From positions 1 through 23,467 of the forward strand of contig JAZLIC010000149.1 in NCBI GenBank assembly GCA_045617225.1: a stretch of DNA of 23,467 nt, given 5' to 3'. The first letter of the stretch is position 1. Each line of letters opens with the position of its first letter. Position numbers and translations under genes: made by a program. The stretch comes from JAZLIC01 sp045617225. Its GTDB lineage: Bacteria; Bacillota; Clostridia; Monoglobales; Monoglobaceae. This document shows, piece by piece, positions 9,141-16,021 of the stretch. The notes under the pieces were generated by a model. The model was not told the DNA's origin. It did not search any database and was given only the letters and a program-made list of their open reading frames with translations.

Positions 9141-9276
9141 AAGGGGATAGGTAAAATGTTCAGAATGGACAAACCTAACCCGAAGGCGTACATAAGGTAC
9201 GCCGAGAGGTGTAGTTTGTTCATAGCTAAAAGACACCTCTGTCTTTTAGCGGTCTGGACTTTTTTAACATCCCCTT
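9141..9276 (+). other. Highly structured 136-bp element, three-way junction, function unknown
   Basis: This non-coding stretch folds into nested inverted repeats. The outer stem is 9141-9164 with 9253-9276: AAGGGGAT/ATCCCCTT, four mismatches, AAAA/TTTT, one mismatch, then GTTCAGA/TCTGGAC with a G-U. Arm 1 is 9165-9177 with 9212-9223 (12 pairs, one bulge) and is capped by the perfect hairpin GGCGTAC-ATAAG-GTACGCC (9185-9203). Arm 2 is the perfect 11-bp hairpin GCTAAAAGACA-CCTC-TGTCTTTTAGC (9225-9250). Both non-Watson-Crick pairs, 9160-9257 and 9168-9220, are G-U only if the plus strand is the RNA. The element fills the gap between the upp terminator and the kinase stop, ending 1 nt from that stop codon. 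It could be a palindromic mobile repeat (MITE-like) or a structured RNA. I do not recognise the family. Confidence 0.7.
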
Positions 9277-9277
9277 T

Positions 9278-11059
9278 TTATGCCTTGTTTGCCATTGGCA
9301 GACTTATTGTAACTCTTGTGTACTTCATATATTCACTTTCGATATTTATATGGCCGCCGTGATTTTCGATAATCTCTTTGGCGATGGAAAGCCCAAGTCC
9401 CGTTCCGCCCTTTTCTCGGGTGCGTGCCTTATCAACACGATAGAAGCGTTCAAACACATGTTCTAGGTCCTCTTTCTTTATGCCCTGTCCGTTGTCCTCT
9501 ACCTTAACATAGACTTCGTTATATAAATTGCCTGCAAAAATCTTTACGGTAGAACCCTGGTCACTGTACTTGATGGCGTTGGATATAATATTCTTTATTG
9601 CTCTTTCTATCTGGTCTTTGTCCGCATATATCTGCGGAATATCCGTAACCTTGTCATATGTAAGGTCAATATCCTCTATATCCGCTTCCAAACTGAATGT
9701 CTTAACCAAATTGCGAAGCATTTCGTCCAACGAGAACGGCTCTTTGTGCATCTCGAATTTTTGGACATCAAACCGTGACAGGGTAAGAAGGTTTGATACC
9801 AAACCTGTCATATTGTCGGCTTCTCTTAATATGGTTGAGAGATAGCCCGGAGCAACATTCTTATCATTTATATAACCGTTTAAAAGGGTTTCGGTATATG
9901 TACGGATAATGGTAATCGGTGTTTTAAGCTCGTGAGATACCTCAGCCACGAACTTTTGACGCACTTCCTCTAAATTAAACCTTTCCGTAAAATCCTCAAA
10001 AACACAAGCTACACCGCCGATTTTTTCATTTCCGAACTTAAACGGCACAAAAGTCAGACGCAGATGCTTATGCTCTGTGGTAATATCACGGATTTCTTTA
10101 TCTTTAAAAGGCTCCAGGTATAAAAACTCTGCCATACATACTCCGGCATCAAGCTTTGAAAAAAAGTCGTCAAATGTAATATCGGATTTATCGGTGATAT
10201 TTAAAAGCTTTTTTGCAACTTCGTTGATATGGATTAAATTCTGCTCGGTATCAAACGCCATTATTCCGTTATTTACCTGCTCTAATATTACTTCAAGCTT
10301 ATGCTTTTCCGTCTGCGCATTTTTGATTGTTTCCTGCATAACGCTTCCCATATGACGGAAGGTATCAACCAATACCCCCATTTCGTCACGAGAAGTGCCT
10401 TCCGGCGAAAAGTCAAACTTCCCTTCCGCAAACGCCTCTGCACGGTCAGTAAGCTTTTTTATCGGCTTTACAAACTTTCTGGAAAAAATATAGCCTAAAA
10501 GTCCTGAAAGAATTACGCCGAATATCAAAAAGAAAAGACTTACAATTTTTATATCGCCTAAAACCTCATTTATTTCAGAACAGTCATCTCGTACATAGAT
10601 AATATATTCGCCGTCACCGTTTGGGTTTTCAAAATAGTATGCGTAATCCAAAAAGTCGCCGAATATATTTTGAGTTGCGCCTTTTGTTCTGCCCTGCATT
10701 GCGGTTTCAAGATTGGGTGTGATTTGAATGTACTCGGACTGCATAACAGAGGGATAAAGAATACCAAGGTCATTTGCACGAAGGATATAGCATTTTCTGT
10801 TACTGCCTAAATCCATACGCTCCGAGTAAGAGTTTATCAAAGACAGAAGTCCGTTAGATACGCCTAAATCATCAGGGGCAGAGAGTATGACCTGCGCTTC
10901 TGCTACCATTCCGTAACCAAGAGCCTTGTCTATATCTTTGGGAAACTTAAGCTTTTGCTGATGAAGAACTCCGAAATAGACACTGCCGCTTAACAAAAAA
11001 ATTAAAAGGCATGACAAAAGGACGGATATAACAGTCCATTTTAAGCACATCTTTCGCAA
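9278..11059 (-). CDS. Membrane sensor histidine kinase (HAMP-PAS-HisKA-HATPase, PhoR/WalK-like)
   Basis: About 593 aa. A transmembrane helix at roughly 8-31 precedes an extracytoplasmic sensor domain to about 170. A second helix at about 172-192 leads into HAMP (about 197-245), then a PAS domain starting near 257. The HisKA H-box FVAEVSHELKTP has phospho-acceptor His376. The HATPase_c domain shows the N-box NIISNAIKYS near 490-499, G1 DNGQG at 522-526, the F-box FERFYR, and G2 GGTGLGL at 551-557. All catalytic boxes are intact. No response regulator gene is next to it, which is unusual for this architecture. The start is uncertain: TTG 11059 lies 10 nt from the site AAGGGAG (11076-11070), while GTG 11068 is only 1 nt from it and ATG 11050 is 19 nt away. 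It follows the glycosyltransferases on the same strand with no clear terminator between. Confidence 0.92.
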   Translation of the reverse strand: MRKMCLKWTVISVLLSCLLIFLLSGSVYFGVLHQQKLKFPKDIDKALGYGMVAEAQVILSAPDDLGVSNGLLSLINSYSERMDLGSNRKCYILRANDLGILYPSVMQSEYIQITPNLETAMQGRTKGATQNIFGDFLDYAYYFENPNGDGEYIIYVRDDCSEINEVLGDIKIVSLFFLIFGVILSGLLGYIFSRKFVKPIKKLTDRAEAFAEGKFDFSPEGTSRDEMGVLVDTFRHMGSVMQETIKNAQTEKHKLEVILEQVNNGIMAFDTEQNLIHINEVAKKLLNITDKSDITFDDFFSKLDAGVCMAEFLYLEPFKDKEIRDITTEHKHLRLTFVPFKFGNEKIGGVACVFEDFTERFNLEEVRQKFVAEVSHELKTPITIIRTYTETLLNGYINDKNVAPGYLSTILREADNMTGLVSNLLTLSRFDVQKFEMHKEPFSLDEMLRNLVKTFSLEADIEDIDLTYDKVTDIPQIYADKDQIERAIKNIISNAIKYSDQGSTVKIFAGNLYNEVYVKVEDNGQGIKKEDLEHVFERFYRVDKARTREKGGTGLGLSIAKEIIENHGGHINIESEYMKYTRVTISLPMANKA

Positions 11060-11069
11060 TGAAATCACA

Positions 11070-11076
11070 CTCCCTT
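11070..11076 (-). promoter_or_regulatory. Ribosome binding site of the histidine kinase gene
   Basis: AAGGGAG on the minus strand. Its distance from TTG 11059 (10 nt) is acceptable, while that from GTG 11068 (1 nt) is too short for efficient initiation. This is why the TTG start is preferred. Confidence 0.5.
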
Positions 11077-11102
11077 CTTTTGTAATAAAACATTCCTGAA
11101 AC

Positions 11103-11131
11103 AGTATATCATTCTTTTATTTTCAAGTAAA
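11103..11131 (-). promoter_or_regulatory. Possible promoter of the histidine kinase gene
   Basis: On the minus strand TTTACT (11131-11126), a 17-nt spacer, and TATACT (11108-11103). The -35 box overlaps the last codons of the upstream glycosyltransferase gene. The -35 box is only a 4/6 match. If the site is real, the kinase can be expressed apart from the polysaccharide genes. Confidence 0.45.
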
Positions 11132-12949
11132 GAAAAAGTTTAATCTTTTTAGAGTTCTTTTGGCGGATTTTCGTGTACGCTTGGCATGCTCTTTTGTAAA
11201 TCGTTCTGCCGCCACCTTGTGCAGCACTTTGGCTTTGGGGCAAATGCCGACGGTATAACCGACCTTTTTTGCCATATTGGCTGCATAGAGTTCCTCACCG
11301 CCGCCAAAATCCTCACCCCGTCTGCCAAAAGCGGTGGGGAAACCGCCGATAAGATAAAGTATCTCACGCCTTGCGCCAAAGCAAGCACCATAGGGATAAT
11401 CCGCCTTTGAAGCGGTTATGTATTCACTTCCGCTTACTAAAAATTCGCTCCACAATCCGCCGCCGTACTTTGCCACTAACTTTTCATATTTCGGCGGTAC
11501 AACAAGCTTTATTTCGCCGCCTATTATCCCTGCCTCCTTATGCTCCGTAAAGGCTTTTATCATTTCGGACAGCAGATTTTCTTCTGCAACGGAGTCATCG
11601 TCTAAGTATAAAATTATCTCGCCCTCCGCCTCCCAAATGGCAGTATTTCGGGCATAGGACAACCCAAGTATCGGCGATATAATATAGCGTATGTTGCTAT
11701 CTTTAAACTTCTCTTTTATCTCATCAAATACATCTTTTGAGCTGCGGTTTTTGGGGTTGTTGTCCACAAGCAAAAGTTCCGTATCATTATCCATCTGTTT
11801 TGCCACCGCCTCGGCGGCTTCAAAAAGGGTGTCTGCCCTTCCGTCGGTACAGATTGCAACCGTCAACTTCTTCGCAGGCGGCGTCGGCTTTGCCCACCGC
11901 TCCTCTGTATCTTTAATTATTTGGGCACGTGTTCTTGCGCCGACTGCCAGGCAAACCTGCTTCATCTCACTGCTCATAAGCGTTTTATCGTCTATCGGAA
12001 TTTCTGCCGCAGATAAATTCTTTTCCACGGGAATAAGACCTGACCGTTTGAATATTTTAAGCAGTTTTTCATTTACGCTGTCTATGTACACAGGTACATC
12101 GGAGAGTAAAAAGTCACGCCGAAAATCATCAAATGCCATCAGCTTGTACCTGTTTTTTGTTATTCCAAGCTCGCTATCCCTTGCGGTGAGTGAGTCCTTG
12201 TGCATACGATAGGAATATATCGCTCGGCTCTCTTTGATATGCTTTATCTCAAAAACCTCATTAAAACGCATCCAATAGTCATAGTCCTCCGTTCCGAAAC
12301 GATAAGGGGAGTAGCCGCCTATTATCTCTGCCGCCGACGCACGATATAAAAACGCCGCACCGATAGTATTATTTGCGACAATGTTAAGGGCATTTGTATT
12401 TTTAGGGAGCTTTACATTTGCACTTCCTATCGGCAGTTCGTACCAACCGTGACAACGGATAAGCCGACCGCATTCATCTATCAATCGCATATTGCCATAT
12501 ACCATAGCGACACTTGGACAGGCAATCATCTCACATATTAAGACAGACAAAAAATCTCTGTCCGCAACATTATCCGCACTTATCCAGGTTAAAAATTCGC
12601 CCTTTGCCGCATTAAAGCCTACGTTAAGTGCAGTGGGCAGGCCTTTGTTTTCCATCGTTATAACCTTGACTCTGCTATCGTCGGTCATCTCGCTTATTAT
12701 TTTTGGGGTATTGTCCGTCGAGCCGTCATCTACGATTATAAGCTCAAAGTTTTTATAGGTTTGGTTCAGGACGGAATTTATCGCCTCTTTTATAAATCTC
12801 TCGCCGTCTTTAACAGGCAGGACTACCGAAACCAACCCTTTTGTGCAAGGAGCGCTTATTTTGGAAAGGTCAAGAGGGCAGAGCTTTTTATAGTCTTTTT
12901 TATACTCTTTAAATTTGTCTTTTGCACAAAAAGTTTTAAACTTTAACAC
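11123..12949 (-). CDS. Tandem two-domain family 2 glycosyltransferase
   Basis: This cytosolic protein, 608 aa from GTG 12949, carries two GT-A (GT2) domains. Domain 1 (about 40-260) begins VSVVLPVKDG, shows VNQ-type helix text and IVDDGSTD (72-79), and has ISADN at 123-127 where GT2 enzymes carry the metal-binding acidic residues. TEDYDYW follows near 220-226. Domain 2 (about 361-600) begins LTVAICTDGR and has VDNNP, SYARNTA, LDDDS (449-453) and GEDFGGGEE (545-553). Domain 2 is clearly homologous along its length to the neighbouring gene product (12943-14010). The GTG start is chosen because GGAGGGG lies 5 nt upstream; the longer frame from 12982 lies within the previous gene. It overlaps that gene by 7 nt. 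Such bifunctional enzymes add successive sugars in polysaccharide or glycoprotein synthesis. The donor sugars are unknown. Confidence 0.88.
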   Translation of the reverse strand: MLKFKTFCAKDKFKEYKKDYKKLCPLDLSKISAPCTKGLVSVVLPVKDGERFIKEAINSVLNQTYKNFELIIVDDGSTDNTPKIISEMTDDSRVKVITMENKGLPTALNVGFNAAKGEFLTWISADNVADRDFLSVLICEMIACPSVAMVYGNMRLIDECGRLIRCHGWYELPIGSANVKLPKNTNALNIVANNTIGAAFLYRASAAEIIGGYSPYRFGTEDYDYWMRFNEVFEIKHIKESRAIYSYRMHKDSLTARDSELGITKNRYKLMAFDDFRRDFLLSDVPVYIDSVNEKLLKIFKRSGLIPVEKNLSAAEIPIDDKTLMSSEMKQVCLAVGARTRAQIIKDTEERWAKPTPPAKKLTVAICTDGRADTLFEAAEAVAKQMDNDTELLLVDNNPKNRSSKDVFDEIKEKFKDSNIRYIISPILGLSYARNTAIWEAEGEIILYLDDDSVAEENLLSEMIKAFTEHKEAGIIGGEIKLVVPPKYEKLVAKYGGGLWSEFLVSGSEYITASKADYPYGACFGARREILYLIGGFPTAFGRRGEDFGGGEELYAANMAKKVGYTVGICPKAKVLHKVAAERFTKEHAKRTRKSAKRTLKRLNFFFT

Positions 12950-14010
12950 TCTAACCCCTCCGCAAGAGCCGCTCTTTCGCACTCTTTTTTGAAAATCCGT
13001 GCTTCCTCCGCACCGGTCTTTTTAAGTCGCTTAATCTCTCTTTCTGCTATTTTTATGCGTGTCCTTATATATTTATGTGTCCAATTTGTTCTGATATAAC
13101 CGTCTTTGGACAGCTTTATGGTCGTTGCAATGCCGGCTGATACCGTCCTTTGTATATTCTCGGGCGAAAACCGCTCTGTATCTATGTTGTGCATCACCTG
13201 TGCCTTTGGCTCTATGCCGATTAAAACGCCTTGCTTTATCCCACGCAAACAAAAGGCGGTATCCTCACCGCCGGCAAAGTCATCACCACAACGCCCATAA
13301 TCGGACGGAAATCCGCCCAGGGCATCAAAAACGCTATGACGCACACCGAGGCAAGCTCCGTAAGGAAGCTCGTACTGACTCTTGACGGTATAAAATGTTT
13401 TTTTAGCCGCAGTATATCCGCTCCAAATATTCTCCCAATCCTTATTATAGAGCTTTGGTGTAGGCGTTGGGAGTGCTATCTCTATTATGCCGCCGATAAT
13501 GCCTGCACTTTTCTTACGCTTAAAGGCGTTTATCATCGCCGAAAGCAAGTACCTGTCCGCCACGGTATCATCATCTAAAAAAAGAAGATACTCGCCCGAT
13601 GCGTGCTTTGCGCCTGTGTTCCTTGCATAAGAAACGCCCGAACGTTTCTCCCTTACATATCCCATATATGCGCCGCTTTTATGCCACAATTTCTCTATCT
13701 CTTTTTTTACCGATGACTTCCCGGGGTTATTGTCCACAACAATAATTTCGTAGTCATCATAGCTTGCGGATTGGGAAAGTATTGACTTTGCAGTATCCAC
13801 AGCCAATGCATTTCTGTTATATGTGCAGATAATAACGGATATTTTGCCCTCTTTGTAGTCACCGCCCGGAATAGGTTCAACATCGCTTATACGAGGTGCT
13901 TTAAGACGCAGATGCAAAAGCTCGTTCAGACCTTTTTTCAGGCAGAGCAAAAGACCGCAGTCTTTGACTTCGGCAAGCTTTAAAAGAGCGTTTAATTTTT
14001 GACTTCTCAT
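12943..14010 (-). CDS. Family 2 glycosyltransferase
   Basis: The 355-aa cytosolic GT-A enzyme has ISVIICTYNRN at 57-67, VVDNNPG near 91-97, SYARNTGA at 127-134, the metal-binding LDDDT at 145-149 and DDFAGGED at 243-250, the usual acidic catalytic region. A basic C-terminal segment (about 295-355) with KYIRTRIKIAEREIKRLKK may bind membrane or partner proteins. Start ATG 14010 overlaps the ABC gene's TGA in an ATGA junction, so it is probably translated by coupling; its own ribosome binding site is weak. The protein resembles the second half of the next gene's product, suggesting duplication. Its likely role is assembly of a surface glycan together with that enzyme and the ABC ATPase. Confidence 0.88.
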   Translation of the reverse strand: MRSQKLNALLKLAEVKDCGLLLCLKKGLNELLHLRLKAPRISDVEPIPGGDYKEGKISVIICTYNRNALAVDTAKSILSQSASYDDYEIIVVDNNPGKSSVKKEIEKLWHKSGAYMGYVREKRSGVSYARNTGAKHASGEYLLFLDDDTVADRYLLSAMINAFKRKKSAGIIGGIIEIALPTPTPKLYNKDWENIWSGYTAAKKTFYTVKSQYELPYGACLGVRHSVFDALGGFPSDYGRCGDDFAGGEDTAFCLRGIKQGVLIGIEPKAQVMHNIDTERFSPENIQRTVSAGIATTIKLSKDGYIRTNWTHKYIRTRIKIAEREIKRLKKTGAEEARIFKKECERAALAEGLEC

Positions 14011-15122
14011 TCTATCACATCCATCGGCAGTTGTATAAGTCCGAACTCGCTGTCGCTTTCGGAACGGAAATATCCTGCACCCTCTATATAATCATAGTAT
14101 GATATGGGGGAGGTATCCCTGTTTTCTATACCTATTGCCAACATATACTTGCCCGATGCAAAACTGTTGGGAAAGGCAAATTTTATCTCTCCGTTCTTCT
14201 TTGACAATTCGGTCGAAAACACATATATATCAAGTCCCGTCCTGTCCTTTACAGAAAGGGAAATATAAACATCTGAGCAGGCAGTTGACGGATAATTATA
14301 TTCTAATCGTATCTTTATATTTTCTCCTGCCTTTACGACAGGCGTTAAAACTTCTACCGCTTTTATGCAGTCTGTTTCGCTCCCGAAACGGTTTAATGCA
14401 CCACAGTATTCTGCGTCCGTATCGCCGCTTACCAGGTTTTCCATATACCGTGAGGTAACCTCTGCTACACCGCCGTCAAGGCGAAGTATGCCATCATCTA
14501 ACCATATTGCACGGTCACAGGTGCGGCGTACCATATCTATATCGTGGGACACAAAAATTATTGCAGTCCCGCTCCTTCTTAAATTTTCAACCGCACGCAA
14601 GCACTTTGCACGAAAGCGAATATCGCCTACCGCCAAGGCTTCATCTATCAAAAGAATATCAGGATTTGAGAATATGGCGGCTGAAAAGGCAAGTCGGACA
14701 AACATTCCGCTTGAATAAGTCCTGACCGGATTGTTTATAGCTGTGCCAAGCTCCGAAAATGCAATTATTTTATCAAGGTTTTCATTGACCTGTTTTTTAC
14801 TTATGCCTTGCATTGCTCCGCTTAGGTATAAGTTCTCGACGCCTGTATAATCGGGATGAAACCCTGCCCCAAGCTCCAATATAGCGGAAACCTTTCCGTC
14901 GGCAGTTACTCTGCCTTCATCAGGAGCGGTAATCCCTGCTAAAATTTTAAGGAGGGTGGACTTGCCCGAGCCGTTACTGCCTATTATACCCACCATTTCG
15001 CCTGAGCCTATACTAAAGCTTATGTTTTTAAGAGCGGTGACAGAAGTCCTTTTTTTATGTACTTCTCTGCGTGAGATTGTACTGTACTTTTTTGATATGT
15101 TCTCGGCAGATATTTTTCCCAC
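14007..15122 (-). CDS. ABC transporter ATPase for polysaccharide export (Wzt/TagH-like)
   Basis: The 371-aa protein has an N-terminal ATPase domain: P-loop GSNGSGKST at 48-56, the family-typical LELGAGFHPDYTGVENLYL after it, signature YSSGM at 136-140, Walker B ILLIDEAL at 156-163 and the switch histidine in VSHDID near 193. The C-terminal region, about 235-371, is predicted beta-rich, as in Wzt proteins whose C-terminal domain binds the glycan. Such ATPases pair with a separate ABC-2 permease (Wzm/TagG), which is absent from this window. Start GTG 15122 is chosen because GGGGGTG sits just upstream and the longer frame from TTG 15176 would begin inside the promoter. It is the first gene of the minus-strand glycan operon and overlaps the next gene by 4 nt. 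Confidence 0.9.
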   Translation of the reverse strand: MGKISAENISKKYSTISRREVHKKRTSVTALKNISFSIGSGEMVGIIGSNGSGKSTLLKILAGITAPDEGRVTADGKVSAILELGAGFHPDYTGVENLYLSGAMQGISKKQVNENLDKIIAFSELGTAINNPVRTYSSGMFVRLAFSAAIFSNPDILLIDEALAVGDIRFRAKCLRAVENLRRSGTAIIFVSHDIDMVRRTCDRAIWLDDGILRLDGGVAEVTSRYMENLVSGDTDAEYCGALNRFGSETDCIKAVEVLTPVVKAGENIKIRLEYNYPSTACSDVYISLSVKDRTGLDIYVFSTELSKKNGEIKFAFPNSFASGKYMLAIGIENRDTSPISYYDYIEGAGYFRSESDSEFGLIQLPMDVIE

Positions 15123-15128
15123 TTCATC

Positions 15129-15135
15129 ACCCCCA
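15129..15135 (-). promoter_or_regulatory. Ribosome binding site that fixes the ABC ATPase start
   Basis: A GGGGGT(G) stretch on the minus strand lies about 6 nt before GTG 15122. The longer open frame starting at 15176 begins in the -35 box, so it cannot be the translated start if the promoter at 15148-15176 is used. Confidence 0.6.
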
Positions 15136-15147
15136 TATTTTATATTA

Positions 15148-15176
15148 AGTATAACATTTGTTATGATTAGTTTCAA
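15148..15176 (-). promoter_or_regulatory. Sigma-A promoter of the polysaccharide operon
   Basis: On the minus strand TTGAAA (15176-15171), a 17-nt spacer, and TATACT (15153-15148). This marks the ABC ATPase as the first gene of its transcript, so no permease gene is expected upstream in the same unit. Confidence 0.65.
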
Positions 15177-15216
15177 GTTTTAAGTTTTAAGAGAGCAGTC
15201 AGGAATGGCGTCCTCG

Positions 15217-15235
15217 GCAAAGCGAACCGCTTTGC
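15217..15235. repeat. Perfect 8-bp inverted repeat in the divergent spacer
   Basis: GCAAAGCG (15217-15224), loop AAC, CGCTTTGC (15228-15235). It has no T-run, so it is unlikely to be a terminator. It lies between the divergent ABC and abiEi promoters and could be a protein-binding site or a remnant repeat near the left edge of the defence island. Confidence 0.5.
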
Positions 15236-15255
15236 AAACAATATTTGCACAAAAG

Positions 15256-15324
15256 AATAAAAAATGTCGAAATTTATAAGTTTTTTCTGATTTGAGCAAA
15301 AACTATTGCCAAAATAAAAAATGT
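15256..15324 (+). promoter_or_regulatory. Direct repeats upstream of abiEi, possible operator
   Basis: The 12-bp sequence AATAAAAAATGT occurs at 15256-15267 and again at 15313-15324, the second copy ending 12 nt before the -35 box of the abiEi promoter. AbiEi antitoxins of characterised systems repress their own promoter through repeats near it, so these are candidates. The repeats are AT-rich, so chance is a real alternative. Confidence 0.3.
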
Positions 15325-15336
15325 GTGCTAAAATTC

Positions 15337-15365
15337 TTGATTTTTTGAACAGAGTATGGTAAAAT
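15337..15365 (+). promoter_or_regulatory. Probable promoter of the abiE-restriction operon
   Basis: TTGATT (15337-15342), a 17-nt spacer, then TAAAAT (15360-15365). It would give a leader of about 45 nt before the abiEi ATG at 15416. No further promoter or terminator is evident until the end of the specificity gene. Confidence 0.55.
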
Positions 15366-15415
15366 ATTTTCAAACACAAAATATTTATGATTTGTTTGAA
15401 AAGTTGGGATTGACA

Positions 15416-16021
15416 ATGAATAAAAAAATGTTGATAAAAAAAGTAATATCAGAATCAAACGGCATTGCAAAAGCGTCACAATTGATTGATGCCGGGTTGT
15501 CGAAAACAGATGTCAGAAAATTTGTAACCAATGGATATATTACTCGTGTGCGTCACGGATATTATTCGCTTGCAGACTATTCAGATATTTCTGAGGAACA
15601 GCTGATTCAATCTCTTTTACCTGAAGCCGTTGTATGTGTTGAGTCAGCTCTATTTTATTACGGATATATTGATTTTGCTCCAAGAATTTGGTCTCTTGCA
15701 GTACCACGTTCTATGACAAAAGAAAAACTTAAAATAGATGCTATTCCATTCAAATCGTACTTCATTCAAAAGAATTTTTTAAAACTTGGTAAAACCGTTT
15801 CAGAGTTTGACGGAGTGAAATTGTCTGTCTATGACAGAGAACGCACTATATGCGATTGCTTTAAATATCGAACCAAGCTCGATAATGAGATATTTAATAA
15901 GGCAGTTAATGCATATGTGGTAGATTCAAAAAAGAATCTTGCTAATCTTTCTAAATATGCAAAAGAAATGGGCGTATACAAAAAAATGATGAGTGTAATG
16001 GAGGTGCTGTTAAATGGCTGA
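15416..16021 (+). CDS. AbiEi-family antitoxin and transcriptional regulator
   Basis: The 201-aa protein starts with a winged helix-turn-helix of the AbiEi antitoxin domain (about 1-55, with GIAKASQLIDAGLSKTDVRKF and a following RVRHGYYSL wing). A C-terminal domain follows with VESALFYYGY and the conserved SVYDRERTICDCFKYR. In characterised type IV AbiE systems this protein represses the operon and neutralises the toxin without being stably bound to it. ATG 15416 is preferred: GGGA lies 6 nt upstream, and the longer frame from 15356 would start inside the -10 box. It overlaps the toxin gene by 8 nt, as usual for this pair. Confidence 0.88.
   Translation: MNKKMLIKKVISESNGIAKASQLIDAGLSKTDVRKFVTNGYITRVRHGYYSLADYSDISEEQLIQSLLPEAVVCVESALFYYGYIDFAPRIWSLAVPRSMTKEKLKIDAIPFKSYFIQKNFLKLGKTVSEFDGVKLSVYDRERTICDCFKYRTKLDNEIFNKAVNAYVVDSKKNLANLSKYAKEMGVYKKMMSVMEVLLNG

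Noticed and set aside
9141..9276. Hammerhead ribozyme or a known riboswitch (TPP, FMN, c-di-GMP) as explanation for the folded element.
   Set aside because: The conserved core sequences of these classes are missing, for example no CTGATGA plus GAAA core, and no plus-strand gene lies downstream.
9156..9362. Open frame of 68 codons on the plus strand between upp and the kinase gene.
   Set aside because: It runs through the three-way-junction hairpins and into the antisense of the kinase 3' end. Its hydrophobic tail comes from that antisense stretch, so it is not a believable membrane peptide gene.
11691..12212. Open frame of 173 codons on the plus strand opposite the tandem glycosyltransferase.
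   Set aside because: It is antisense to a gene with clear domain motifs, is Ser/Leu/Phe-rich as shadow frames are, and has no ribosome binding site or family motif.
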